64,000 bases of DNA from contig NZ_BNJI01000002.1 of assembly GCF_016587415.1 (NCBI RefSeq), positions 2,215,272 through 2,279,271 of the forward strand. The letters are read 5' to 3'. The notes below the pieces were generated by a model that saw nothing but the letters and a program-made list of their open reading frames with translations, searched no databases and was not told where the DNA came from. Position 1 is the first letter of the stretch. Each line of letters opens with the position of its first letter. This document shows positions 44,196 through 53,093 of the stretch, in pieces. The position numbers were made by a program, and so were the translations under genes. Origin of the DNA: Ktedonobacter sp. SOSP1-85. Lineage in GTDB: Bacteria; Chloroflexota; Ktedonobacteria; Ktedonobacterales; Ktedonobacteraceae.

Positions 44196-45074
44196 TCAGA
44201 CCCGAATGGCTTGTCTGCCCGTTGCCAGCAGATAGGCTTCTTCCAGGCTGGGGTCACTGACGACGGCAGCCTCGTGCGGGCGGGCGGCACTGACGATACG
44301 CAGCGTGATGCCGTTCATCTGGTTGACCATCGTACTGACTTGATAGCTCGCCTGCAATTGCAAGGCAGTAGCTTGATCGGTGGTCACACTCCAGACCGAT
44401 CCTGCGGTGTGTGCCAACAACGCCAGAGGCGTTGTATCGGCCAGCACACGCCCCTCCTGCAAAATCATTAGTCGGTTGGCCACGGCCTCTACATCGCTGA
44501 TGATATGTGTACTCAGAATGATGATCCGGTTGCTGGTCAGGCTGGCAAGCAGCGTGCGGAACCGCACACGCTCGGCAGGATCAAGTCCCGCGGTCGGCTC
44601 ATCAACAATCAAGAGTTCGGGGTCGTTGAGCAGAGCTTGCGCGATGCCGATGCGCTGCTTCATGCCGCCGGAATAGGTGGGCAACTTGCGATCGGCCTCC
44701 TGCTCCAGATTCACAATCTCCAGTACCTCATCGACGCGCCGATTGACGAGCGACTTGGGCAGCCCTTTCATCGCGGCCAGGTAGCGCAGGAACTGTCGTC
44801 CAGTGAACTCTGGGTAGATGCCAAAATCCTGCGGCAGATAGCCCAACACCCGCCGGAGCGCCTCGCCATGAGCACGGATATCCTGGCCGTTCCAGCGGAT
44901 GCTCCCCTCGGTGGGCTCCAGCAGAGTCGCGATCATCCGCATCAAGCTTGTCTTGCCAGCGCCATTGGGGCCAACCAGTCCCAGCAGGCCCGGTTCGCAG
45001 CGCAGCGAAAGCTCACGCAGCGCCCAATGCTGCCCATAGCGCTTGCTCAGGCGTTCAATTGCCAAATCCATCAT
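44196..45074 (-). CDS. ABC transporter ATP-binding protein
   Basis: 292 residues. Walker A is GPNGAGKTSL, the Q-loop is YLPQDFG, the signature is YSGGMKQRIG, Walker B is LLIVDEPTAG, and the H-loop is in STHIISD. The C-terminal 70 residues are an accessory domain. It is the last gene of the operon sigma factor - membrane protein - permease - ATPase. Its closest relative in the window is the ATPase at 52161-53063, so the two systems are paralogous. The substrate is unknown. Confidence 0.93.
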   Translation of the reverse strand: MMDLAIERLSKRYGQHWALRELSLRCEPGLLGLVGPNGAGKTSLMRMIATLLEPTEGSIRWNGQDIRAHGEALRRVLGYLPQDFGIYPEFTGRQFLRYLAAMKGLPKSLVNRRVDEVLEIVNLEQEADRKLPTYSGGMKQRIGIAQALLNDPELLIVDEPTAGLDPAERVRFRTLLASLTSNRIIILSTHIISDVEAVANRLMILQEGRVLADTTPLALLAHTAGSVWSVTTDQATALQLQASYQVSTMVNQMNGITLRIVSAARPHEAAVVSDPSLEEAYLLATGRQAIRV

Positions 45075-45128
45075 TGTTCTCTCTTTCTTTTGAGCGCGCT
45101 CCCTCCCTGGAAGGGAGTCACGAGCATC

Positions 45129-46094
45129 TTAGTGAAGCACGTCGCGAGACCGCCTGAAGGCGAGGGCCGCCACCAGCACCAGCACCAGACTGAGCCCGGC
45201 CAGCAGCAGGTGTGGCGCGAACCAGCCCGCGAGGTTGGGCATCTTGTTCTCAACGGAGAGAATGAACTGCTGCAGTTGCGCCTCGTTCGTAATCGTTGGA
45301 TTGAGGTGAATGGCATAGGAAGAAAGCAGCCCAAGCGCGGTTATCCCGCTAGTCGGGTCCCAATTGACGTACCAGGCAGGAGGGGGAGTGGTATTGCCGC
45401 CCAGCCCGAGGGGGATCACCAGCGCCCCCACGATCCATGTCACCATGATCACCACCTTGACCAGTGTGGACAGGCGCGGGAGCAGGGTGCTCAGAGCAAA
45501 ACCGAAGCTGCTGACCAGGATCGTCGCTGGTAAGACCATGCCGACCCAGAGAAGCAGCACATTGCCAATCTCTGGCGCCGGATAGTCGGTGATGGTCAGA
45601 TGCAACAGCCCGCCCATCCCCAGGATGGAAGCCAGCAACAGCAGCGCCAGCCCCAGACTCATCACCAGGCCCGCCAGGTAGCGTCCCCAGACATACGCCC
45701 AGGTCGGTAGCGCGGTCGTCATGAGCAGTTCGTGGGTGCGCCGGTGTACATCTCGCGTCACGCCATCAGCCGTGAGAAAGGGCAGAAGGAGAACCAGCAT
45801 CACCAGAACGGTTGGAAGGGTATGAAGAAGCCCCCCCGCGCTGGTTCCGGCAATGAAGCCGCTGAGCGGTTCGCCACCACCGCCGCCAACCGCCACGCCT
45901 GCGCTAAATTGATCTGGCGCGTGCAAGGCCCATATCATGAGGAGCAAGAAACCAAAGAGGCCGAGAGCCTGAAACCAGAAGAGGCGGCTGGCGAGAAAAC
46001 GACGAAATTCCCAGGCTATAACGCTCAGGAGCGGACTCGGGCGCCCAATCGCTCGGGTTTGTTGACTGGTGCCGGTCAATGCAGTGATATTCAT
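45129..46094 (-). CDS. ABC transporter permease
   Basis: 321 residues with six or so membrane helices. The first stretch is WEFRRFLASRLFWFQALGLFGFLLLM, and a DGVTRDVHRRTHELLMTTAL region after the second helix is typical of ABC-2 type permeases. It precedes the ATPase by 54 bp and follows the membrane protein by about 90 bp. The periplasmic loop includes a five-glycine run (residues about 72-76). Confidence 0.85.
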   Translation of the reverse strand: MNITALTGTSQQTRAIGRPSPLLSVIAWEFRRFLASRLFWFQALGLFGFLLLMIWALHAPDQFSAGVAVGGGGGEPLSGFIAGTSAGGLLHTLPTVLVMLVLLLPFLTADGVTRDVHRRTHELLMTTALPTWAYVWGRYLAGLVMSLGLALLLLASILGMGGLLHLTITDYPAPEIGNVLLLWVGMVLPATILVSSFGFALSTLLPRLSTLVKVVIMVTWIVGALVIPLGLGGNTTPPPAWYVNWDPTSGITALGLLSSYAIHLNPTITNEAQLQQFILSVENKMPNLAGWFAPHLLLAGLSLVLVLVAALAFRRSRDVLH

Positions 46095-46184
46095 GCTACT
46101 CTCCTTTTGTATATTCGAGTTTGTAGGTGCGACACTTGTTGCACGTGCCTCTTACGAGCCAGCTCTCAAAAAGGTTCGCGAACC

Positions 46185-47048
46185 TTATGGACGAGGGAGC
46201 AGGCGGTGCATGTCAGCGTGGAGGCGCAGCAGCGCGATGACCAGCAGCGCGATGCCAATGCAACCCGGCAGTACCGAAAGCTCAGGCGTGAGCAGGAGTG
46301 CCTGAAGATTGGTGATACTGCCGATGGCCAGGATGGCCAGCCAGCTCCCATAGGCCAGGGAGGCTGCTGCCTGGACCGGGAGGCGCAAGGAGAGCAGCAG
46401 AGCTAACCCCGCGACTAGGAGCAGGGGCATGAGCCAGGATAGCGTCAGCTCCAGCACATGCCCGGTGCCGCCCGCCCAGAGCGCCAGGCTCAGCGCAAGA
46501 CCCAGGCCAACGTCATAGCCCAGCACAATCACCAGCCGGGCCATGACCAGCTGTAGTGGCGAGGGCGGGCAGACCAGTTCCAATTCTAGCACCCGAGCTT
46601 CTCTCCCGCGAAAAGCGACGAGAGTCCCCAGGTAGGCCAGAAGCGGCCCGCTGGCGCGCAGCACCATTTCCTGATCGGAAAGGATTTTGCTCAACACGAC
46701 CACTGAACCCACCAGGGTCACGAGCGCGCTCACCAGCCAGAAGCCCAGGCCGAAGAGGCTGACTTGTGCGCGGGCTGTTGCCAGTAGCAAGGAGAAGTTC
46801 GCGTGCCGACGCTGCTGATGCGCGCGGATGGCCTGGCGCACAGGTGAGAGTGTCGGCAGTTCTGTCGTCAGCCGGGCAAGCAGACGCCGGGTGTCTGCGG
46901 GTTCGGGCTGTGGTGCCTGCCACTCGGGCAGGCGATGTAAGACGGGGAGCAGATCGGCACACTCATCTGGCGAGGCACCTTGCTCGCGTAGCAAGTCTGT
47001 CAACTGCTCTGGTCGCTCAAACGGCCAGGGTGATTGGGAATGAGACAT
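46185..47048 (-). CDS. Membrane protein following sigma factor (candidate anti-sigma factor or permease)
   Basis: 287 residues: an 80-residue soluble N-terminus, then six membrane helices from about residue 95. Its ATG follows the sigma-factor stop directly (TAG-ATG), the arrangement of sigma/anti-sigma pairs. The N-terminus lacks the HxxxCxxC zinc motif of many anti-sigma factors, so that role is not certain. The many-helix body would also fit a transport component. Confidence 0.7.
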   Translation of the reverse strand: MSHSQSPWPFERPEQLTDLLREQGASPDECADLLPVLHRLPEWQAPQPEPADTRRLLARLTTELPTLSPVRQAIRAHQQRRHANFSLLLATARAQVSLFGLGFWLVSALVTLVGSVVVLSKILSDQEMVLRASGPLLAYLGTLVAFRGREARVLELELVCPPSPLQLVMARLVIVLGYDVGLGLALSLALWAGGTGHVLELTLSWLMPLLLVAGLALLLSLRLPVQAAASLAYGSWLAILAIGSITNLQALLLTPELSVLPGCIGIALLVIALLRLHADMHRLLPRP

Positions 47049-47618
47049 CTAATCCACTCCTTCCTGTACTGGGGCCAGCATAGCGCGTAATCGATGAATG
47101 CCCACCGAGAGCCGCGATTTGACCGTATCCAGCGGGATGTGAAGCGCCTCAGCGATTTCTTGTAAGCTGAAGCCTTGATAAAAACGCAGCACTACCACGA
47201 TGCGATACTCCTCACTAAGCTGAGCAATCGCTGCCCGTATCTCGCTGCCCTGCTCTGCTGCCAGAGCGCGTTCTTCTGGGCCAGGAGTGCTGTCGTATAT
47301 GTGGAGCAGCGTTTTCTCCTCATCTCCCCCTCGCCAGCCCTGGCGCACTGTAGCGGACTTGAAATGGTCGCGTGCCAGGTTGGTGGCAATTGTATAGAGC
47401 CAGGGCTTAAATGGGCGAGCAGGCTGGTATGTGCCTTGTCGTAGCACACGCAGCAGGGTCTCCTGAACCAGATCTTCGGAAAGCTGTCGATCGCCTCCGA
47501 CGAGACGGTAGAGGTAGCCGAGTAATGGGCCATGGTGACGCGTGACCAGCTCGGCTAATGCCACCTGATCGCCTACCTGAACCGCTGCCATCAACTGTTC
47601 ATCGCTTCTTTCTTGCAT
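47049..47618 (-). CDS. ECF-type RNA polymerase sigma factor
   Basis: 189 residues. Region 2 is seen in DQVALAELVTRHHGPLLGYL, then YRLVGGDRQLSEDLVQETLLR and RPFKPWLYTIATNLARDHF. Region 4 is IAQLSEEYRIVVVLRFYQGF, then SLQEIAEALHIPLDTVKSRL. The frame opens 34 codons earlier, but that part is hydrophobic and unlike sigma factors; the ATG at 47618 begins the normal MQERSDEQLMAAVQVGDQ. It probably directs transcription of its own operon, including the ABC transporter. Confidence 0.92.
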   Translation of the reverse strand: MQERSDEQLMAAVQVGDQVALAELVTRHHGPLLGYLYRLVGGDRQLSEDLVQETLLRVLRQGTYQPARPFKPWLYTIATNLARDHFKSATVRQGWRGGDEEKTLLHIYDSTPGPEERALAAEQGSEIRAAIAQLSEEYRIVVVLRFYQGFSLQEIAEALHIPLDTVKSRLSVGIHRLRAMLAPVQEGVD

Positions 47619-47946
47619 AAGGCTTGGCTTTGTGGGCTCCTTCAGTAGTATGCTGCTTCCTGTTACGAGCGAGAGCCACAAAAGGTTCGCGAGTGCGAGG
47701 CAAGGCAAAAGCCTGATCATCCTCTCGGAAAGGCGTGGTTTGAGGCCTTGATTGGCTCATCATCGTCTGTTATCCTCACTACAGGCACCTTTGTGCTCAC
47801 TGCGACCACGCGTTTTACTACTTATCCGAACACCCTGAGCGCGAAGCGCTAGACACGCAAGTGGCGTTGGGTTTCGGAATAAGATCTGGTGGTCCAGGAG
47901 CCAGGAAAACAGAAGAGCGATTCTTTTGAGAAAGGGTGACGTAACG
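47619..47946. other. Gap between divergent genes
   Basis: About 330 bp between the sigma factor and the truncated hydrolase. No recognisable promoter pair was found by eye. Nothing else is seen. Confidence 0.4.
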
Positions 47947-48238
47947 ATGACAGAGTGGTCCGAGCATTTTGTTCAGGTCAATGATCTGACAATTCACTAT
48001 CATCGTGCAGGTGATACAGCGAAACCGGCCATTATTCTTTTGCATGGCGTTATGGACAACGGACTTTGCTGGACGCCTGTGGCATGCGATCTGCAGGCGG
48101 ATTTTGCGGTCTATATGCTTGATGCACGTGGGCATGGGCGTACAGGTGGCGTACTGGAAAATTTTTCATATAGCGTGCTGGCGGAGGATGTCGCAGCCTT
48201 TATTGAGGCGCTGGACTTACAAAAGCCCTATGTATTTG
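47947..48238 (+). pseudogene. Alpha/beta hydrolase gene cut by a TnpB element
   Basis: The frame begins normally (ATG 47947) with LTIHYHRAGD, IILLHGVMDNGLCW and YMLDARGHGRTGG, then KPYVFG just before where GHS-type nucleophile motifs occur. At 48239 it runs into the right end of the TnpB element (GTGACACTCCGC). About 97 codons remain. No continuation is evident beyond the other end at about 50034, so the rest is lost. Related hydrolases are about 260-290 residues long. Confidence 0.8.
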
Positions 48239-48318
48239 GTGACACTCCGCATGGGCTAAAGCCCAGCAGCTTCTGACACGGCTCCGTAAGCGCCTGCGTG
48301 AGACATGTCCCGTAGGGA

Positions 48319-49854
48319 CTACTCAAAATGGAGGCGTAGTGTGGTAGCCATATCTGAGAGGCGCGCACCCATCCGGCGCAATCCTCCCTGGGTGGTGCCA
48401 GGCCCGTTGGCGTGATCCCCTTGCCTTGCTTGAGCAATAGATGGTTGCCCTTCGCGTTCGGCATCCTGAGAGATCCCAACACCTGGATCTTTCGACCCCC
48501 TCATCGCACATCGCGAACGAGCATGAGGCTTTTCCTTCAACGGTTCTTGGGAGCGCTCGATCAAGCGCTGCCCGATTCTCAGACTGGCATTGCGGTCGGC
48601 ATGGTCGCGCATCTGGCATTGTGGGCACAGGCAAAGCGCCGCGCCGGGCGTGTATCCCTCAACCGGCTCGCCCTCATTGTAGCGAATGACGGGCGCGTGA
48701 CAGCGATGGCATTCCCGACTCGTATTGCGCGGATTGACGCGGCACGTGATGAGACCACCTGCATTCCACGCCTTGTACTTCGCGTACTTGAAGATGCGCC
48801 CTTTCATCCAGTATGCGCGTTTCATGTTGCTGCGGCGCGAATACGTGCCTTTTTCCGGGCGCAGGTTGCCGAGATGCTCGAAGACGAGAATACTCGCCTC
48901 GTGCTTGATGGCGAACTGGACAATGCGGGCGCTCACCTGGTGCGCGATCTGTTCGTCCACGTGCCTGATTTTGGCCCAGAGGTTGGCATTGTCCCGTTCG
49001 TTCTCGGCAATGATGCCAGTCTGAGATCGGTTGCGTGTAATACGTCCAAGCAGTTTCTTCCTACAGCCCGATACCGCTGTGCCATTTCCAATGAAGGAAG
49101 TAGCCAGGATGGTGCCGTCAACCGTCTGGACACTGCACACAGCGAGATGCTTGTCGAGATTGAGATCCACCGCGCAGACACGTGTCTGCGCGGTGGTGAG
49201 TTGCTCTCCGCTCTTTGCGGGAGCCTCGAAGGTCTTCTCAATGGGAGTATGTAACCACCAGCGATCCCCCTTGCGAACCAGTTGCGGGCTCCCTATTGCG
49301 TACCCCTCGGGAATATCGCGAGAAAGCGCACCAACTTTGAGCCAGGACCAGCACGAGCCAGTCCACACTCTGAGCATGATGGAGTGCTGAGAGCGTTCTT
49401 TCCACAAGCCCGCGTAGAAGGAGGCCGATTTGTTCCAGGTGCGCGGCGGGACCGGTGGCCGCTCCCTGAACGGCTGCTTCTTCTTGCCCTTTTTGCATGG
49501 TTTGGCCTCGTGCTTCTCTTTGCGTGCTCGCCACGTTTTGAGCGAGGAGAAAAATGCGCGAGCAGAGCCAACGGCCGCATTAATGGCGGCGCGGCGGAAC
49601 ATCGCGGGGATATCCGGGGCGATGTCGGAGAGTGGCAGAATGGGATGGGGGCTCTTCTCCGTCGCATGGGTAAGTTTCTCCAGGGCGGTGAGGGCCTCCT
49701 TGTTCTTGAGAGAGAGGATGCCCTCATGGGCCTGGATGACCTCAAAGTAGAAGGCCACGACACGATTGTAGAGCGCCTGATGCTCCGCGAAGGAGTGGGC
49801 TGACTGTGGCGGATACTGCAACGCGTGCCTGATTGTTTTCGTGGCTTTTGCCAT
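48319..49854 (-). CDS. tnpB: TnpB (RNA-guided endonuclease family)
   Basis: 511 residues. RuvC motifs: D in VCAVDLNLDKHLAV, E in ILVFEHLGN, and D in RDHADRNASL. Zinc ribbon: CHRC and CPQC. It carries an N-terminal 120-residue extension region rich in K/E and about 75 residues after the third RuvC motif, longer than usual. This tail overlaps the predicted guide-RNA region and is probably little constrained. Transcribed from the promoter at 49911-49939. Confidence 0.92.
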   Translation of the reverse strand: MAKATKTIRHALQYPPQSAHSFAEHQALYNRVVAFYFEVIQAHEGILSLKNKEALTALEKLTHATEKSPHPILPLSDIAPDIPAMFRRAAINAAVGSARAFFSSLKTWRARKEKHEAKPCKKGKKKQPFRERPPVPPRTWNKSASFYAGLWKERSQHSIMLRVWTGSCWSWLKVGALSRDIPEGYAIGSPQLVRKGDRWWLHTPIEKTFEAPAKSGEQLTTAQTRVCAVDLNLDKHLAVCSVQTVDGTILATSFIGNGTAVSGCRKKLLGRITRNRSQTGIIAENERDNANLWAKIRHVDEQIAHQVSARIVQFAIKHEASILVFEHLGNLRPEKGTYSRRSNMKRAYWMKGRIFKYAKYKAWNAGGLITCRVNPRNTSRECHRCHAPVIRYNEGEPVEGYTPGAALCLCPQCQMRDHADRNASLRIGQRLIERSQEPLKEKPHARSRCAMRGSKDPGVGISQDAEREGQPSIAQARQGDHANGPGTTQGGLRRMGARLSDMATTLRLHFE

Positions 49855-49910
49855 TTTTAGTACTTTTCTCTCAAAAACAAATATATTGTGTCTCTTTTAG
49901 AGTATACTCC

Positions 49911-49939
49911 AATGTATTGGAGTTGTCAAACATACGTTC
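49911..49939 (-). promoter_or_regulatory. Promoter of the 48-50 kb tnpB
   Basis: Minus strand: TTGACA (49939-49934), 17-bp spacer, TATACT (49916-49911). The spacer holds the inverted repeat ACTCCAAT-GT-ATTGGAGT (49916-49933), which could be a repressor site. Confidence 0.75.
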
Positions 49940-50033
49940 TATATTGTGCTATGCAAGGGCTAAAGCCGGGACACGCCTCACTGCCGCCGTTGAGACGGCG
50001 CAGCTTGCGGCGGGCTAAAGCCCGTTGTGTCAG

Positions 50034-50281
50034 CCCACTTCTTCATCAAGCGGGCGAGTATTGACGCATGGACGGCGTGACAGATGCGTCCAGGGGAGGT
50101 GCCTATGAAAACCACAAAAATGTCCCTCATTTTGAGGCGAAGGCCTCCCGTCACGCTGTGCGTTTTTTAGTCCATGGCAGCATGGACCCTACGGATTGTG
50201 TATGCCCTCACTGGTGGGGCGTGATGGCGAGAGCTTTCGATCCTGTTGAATATACTCTACAACAAGATGGAGAGAGCTATC
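50034..50281. other. Gap between TnpB element and phosphotransferase gene
   Basis: About 250 bp with no gene and no continuation of the hydrolase. The next gene's ribosome site (GGAGAG) is at its end. Confidence 0.4.
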
Positions 50282-51292
50282 ATGTCTCATATATTAGATA
50301 CGCTGGCGGATAGGCCAGCTTTTAGCGTTCCTTTCCCCGTAACGCATTCTATTCTTGCGCCGGAGGCTCTGCTTGCCGAGGTGCTATCCCTGTACGACCT
50401 GGATGAGCAGGTCAGTTGCCTCTTTCTGACGCGTGGCGTCAATGATACCTATCTAGTACAGTCAGGCACGACGAAGTATATCTTGCGTGTCTATCGCGCG
50501 GGCTGGCGCTCGCTCTCGGATGTGCTGTATGAGATTGATGTTGTGCGCTATCTCGATCAGAAGGGGATTGCTGTCTCCATGCCTGTGTCTCAGAGGGATG
50601 GCGGTTTTGTCAGTACGCTTCAGGCGCCCGAGGGACCACGCCAGGCTGTGTTATTCACCTATGCACCAGGAGTGGAGCTGGATCGGCATGGCGCCAGGGA
50701 CAGCTACCTGCATGGTCGCGTGATAGGAGCTATGCATAACGCGGCCAGTGGGTTTACAAGCGTCCGGCAGCGGGCTCCTCTCGACCTCTCGCTCCTCGCT
50801 GATCAATCGCTTCAGACGATTCAGCCGCTCTATACTGGCTCTGCCACTGATTGGGCATACCTGGAGAAACTGGTAGAGCGCCTGCGTGCGCGAATCCAGC
50901 AACTCGCGGGACAGGGCTTAGATTGGGGCGCCTGTCACGGGGATAGCCATATGCTGAACGAGCATATGGACGAAGACGGCACGATTACCCTCTTTGATTT
51001 CGATTGTTGCGCGCCAGGCTGGCGGGCCTATGACCTGGCCGTGGTACGCTGGTGCGAGGGCTTTTATAACATGGACCCCGGCGATACGCTCTGGCAGTCC
51101 TTCCTCAAGGGCTATACCGAGGTCCGTCCACTGGCCGAATTGGACCTGGCGAGCATTCCCGCGTTTGTCGCGCTTCGCGAGGTCTGGCACACCGCGCTTT
51201 TGGCCTCGCTCCAGCCCTCTTCTGGGGCCAGGGGCTTTGAACGTATGATGCAGAGAACCCTGCGCCTCCTGCGTGAGTGGGAAGAAAGATAG
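50282..51292 (+). CDS. Phosphotransferase (APH / homoserine kinase type II fold)
   Basis: 336 residues. ATP-binding lobe with LTRGVNDTYLVQSGTTKYIL and RVYR (catalytic-lobe lysine region). The catalytic loop is CHGDSHMLNEH, and the metal-binding DFD is in ITLFDFDCC. Substrates in this family include aminoglycosides, choline and homoserine; this one is unassigned. The ATG at 50282 has GGAGAG nearby. The stop lies within the left arm of a 15-bp hairpin. Confidence 0.85.
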   Translation: MSHILDTLADRPAFSVPFPVTHSILAPEALLAEVLSLYDLDEQVSCLFLTRGVNDTYLVQSGTTKYILRVYRAGWRSLSDVLYEIDVVRYLDQKGIAVSMPVSQRDGGFVSTLQAPEGPRQAVLFTYAPGVELDRHGARDSYLHGRVIGAMHNAASGFTSVRQRAPLDLSLLADQSLQTIQPLYTGSATDWAYLEKLVERLRARIQQLAGQGLDWGACHGDSHMLNEHMDEDGTITLFDFDCCAPGWRAYDLAVVRWCEGFYNMDPGDTLWQSFLKGYTEVRPLAELDLASIPAFVALREVWHTALLASLQPSSGARGFERMMQRTLRLLREWEER

Positions 51293-51326
51293 AGAAAATG
51301 GCGCTTTCTCCTTTTCTCTATCTTTC
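51284..51326 (+). terminator. Hairpin terminator at the phosphotransferase 3' end
   Basis: Perfect 15-bp arms GAAAGATAGAGAAAA (51284-51298) and TTTTCTCTATCTTTC (51312-51326). The left arm includes the stop codon. Confidence 0.75.
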
Positions 51327-51403
51327 TGTCACAGTTTTGCGACAAAGATGCGATTTTCGTGCCATATCTTCCCTGTATTCTAATGGTTATGAGGAGGGAA
51401 GAT

Positions 51404-52126
51404 ATGTCACTTGATCAATTGCGTTATGAACTACGGCTGGTGGGGCGCTGGGTGTTTTTGACGCCGGTATTCATCATGGCGAGCCTGGCTGTAGTCGGTT
51501 TTCTGTTGGCGACGATGCATGTTCTGCCGCTTAGGATAGCGCAGATCTTCACGGGTGGCCTGGAGATGTTACTGCCTATGGCGGCGGGCGTCATCGTCGC
51601 CTCGCTTGTAAGCTACGATCCGGCTATTGAGTTGCAGTTGACGATGCCACGCAAGTATCGCTTCACGGTCGGTACACGCCTGGGCATGGTGGTAGGCTGG
51701 GTCGGGATGGTCGCGCTTGTGGCGAGTACCTTTATCTACCACTGGAAATACTGGCGCATACCTGTGCAAGTGCAAACCTGGGGCGTCATTCCCCAGGTGC
51801 TCGCTGAGCAATGTACCTGGCTGGCACCGTTGCTCTGGTTCTCTGCCGTGGGCCTCTGCCTGGCCCTGCTCCTGCGGAGCCGCATGGCGAGCGGCGCGAT
51901 TCTGGCGAGTCTCTGGATTATCGAGGCCATCTTCTATGGTTACTTCATCTTTATTGATTGGCTGAAGCCTCTGTTTCTCTTCCCAACCACGCTGGCTCCT
52001 ACGATTGATTTCTGGTTACTCAATCGTGGAGAGGTCACGGCTACTGCTTTCATCCTGCTAATTGTTGGCTGGTTTCTTCTACACAATACCGAAGCACTGC
52101 TGATGGAGAGCGCGAGCGAAGAATAA
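51404..52126 (+). CDS. Membrane protein of an ABC system, permease-like
   Basis: 240 residues with six membrane helices, starting with VGRWVFLTPVFIMASLAVVGF. No ABC permease motif is diagnostic, but the ATPase gene follows after 34 bp and another membrane gene after that. The ATG at 51404 has GAGGAGGGA 4 nt upstream; the frame opens 15 codons earlier with a GTG. Probably part of a three-gene ABC exporter. Confidence 0.75.
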   Translation: MSLDQLRYELRLVGRWVFLTPVFIMASLAVVGFLLATMHVLPLRIAQIFTGGLEMLLPMAAGVIVASLVSYDPAIELQLTMPRKYRFTVGTRLGMVVGWVGMVALVASTFIYHWKYWRIPVQVQTWGVIPQVLAEQCTWLAPLLWFSAVGLCLALLLRSRMASGAILASLWIIEAIFYGYFIFIDWLKPLFLFPTTLAPTIDFWLLNRGEVTATAFILLIVGWFLLHNTEALLMESASEE

Positions 52127-52160
52127 GATCGAACAAGAAATTCTATAGGGAGTTATGGTT

Positions 52161-53063
52161 ATGCGCATCGAAATCTCTGCTCTACATAAAGAGTATCGTG
52201 GCGGCGTAAAAGCATTACAGAACCTGAATTTGACGATCCCTGGTGGTATGTTTGGCCTGCTGGGACCCAATGGCGCGGGCAAGACTACTTTGATGCGGAC
52301 CCTGGCGGGCATTCTGCGGCCAACGAGTGGCAGCATTCGTGTCGGTGCCTACGATGGCACAACGGAACGGGGGCGCGACGAGATCAAGGGGACGCTGGGC
52401 TATCTGCCACAGGACCTGGGGATGTATCCTGATCTCTCGGCCCGTGAGTTTCTGAATTATGTGGCAATCCTGAAAGGGGTGCGTGATCGGCAGACGCGTA
52501 GGCAACAGGTAGAGGCGTTATTGGAGATGGTGGCCTTGAGCGATGTCGCGAACCGCAAGCTCAAGACCTACTCTGGTGGTATGAAGCGCCGCGTAGGCAT
52601 TGCCCAGGCTCTGGTGAATAATCCACAGTTTATCATCGTCGACGAGCCAACAGCGGGTCTTGATCCCCAAGAGCGCATCCGTTTCCGCAATCTGCTCTCG
52701 GATCTGGGGGGCCAGCGAACGGTGTTGCTCTCGACACACATCGTTGAGGATATCGCGCAAACCTGTCAGAACCTTGCCGTGATGCGCGTTGGGTGCGTTG
52801 TGTTTCAAGGAACGCTTTCTCAGTTGCTTCAGCAAGCGCAGGGACGGGTATGGCAGATGGCGTTGCCAATGGGGGAGAGGCCAGATAAGGCGCTGACCGT
52901 CGTTTCGGCGCTGCATAATGGTCCATCGGTACTCTATCGTATTGTAAGCGAGGAGGCTCCGGCGCCCAACGCGCTTGCGGTGGAACCTAGCTTAGAGGAT
53001 GGTTATGTCTGGCTGATGCGCGAGCAGCGCCCGGAGGGCCTGGTCACGGGAAGATATGCCTAG
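52161..53063 (+). CDS. ABC transporter ATP-binding protein
   Basis: 300 residues. Walker A GPNGAGKTTL, Q-loop YLPQDLG, signature YSGGMKRRVG, Walker B FIIVDEPTAG, H-loop STHIVED. It is similar throughout to the ATPase at 44196-45074. Two ATGs are close together (52155, 52161); the second has GGGAG at 8 nt. The permease gene follows within 31 bp. Confidence 0.93.
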   Translation: MRIEISALHKEYRGGVKALQNLNLTIPGGMFGLLGPNGAGKTTLMRTLAGILRPTSGSIRVGAYDGTTERGRDEIKGTLGYLPQDLGMYPDLSAREFLNYVAILKGVRDRQTRRQQVEALLEMVALSDVANRKLKTYSGGMKRRVGIAQALVNNPQFIIVDEPTAGLDPQERIRFRNLLSDLGGQRTVLLSTHIVEDIAQTCQNLAVMRVGCVVFQGTLSQLLQQAQGRVWQMALPMGERPDKALTVVSALHNGPSVLYRIVSEEAPAPNALAVEPSLEDGYVWLMREQRPEGLVTGRYA

Positions 53064-53093
53064 TTGTGAGCTTGTAGCAGAGGATTGAAATTG

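Larger units (their letters stand above)
48239..50033 (-). mobile_element. TnpB-only insertion sequence (IS1341/IS605 group)
   Basis: The right end starts at 48239 with GTGACACTCCGC. The left end is a hairpin region, 49951-50033 (GGGCTAAAGCCG, CTTGCGGCGGGCT, TAAAGCCC), bounded by GTCA at 50034. Both ends recur at 27327-27909. The element carries one tnpB and no tnpA. The guide RNA is expected to arise from the tnpB 3' end and right end on the minus strand (about 48420-48239). It has cut an alpha/beta-hydrolase gene. Confidence 0.75.

Noticed and set aside
44505..45533. 342-codon plus-strand frame opposite the ABC genes
   Set aside because: Antisense shadow of the ATPase and permease genes; His/Gln-rich with no family pattern.
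48412..49254. 280-codon plus-strand frame opposite tnpB at 48 kb
   Set aside because: Antisense to an unmistakable TnpB; no independent support.
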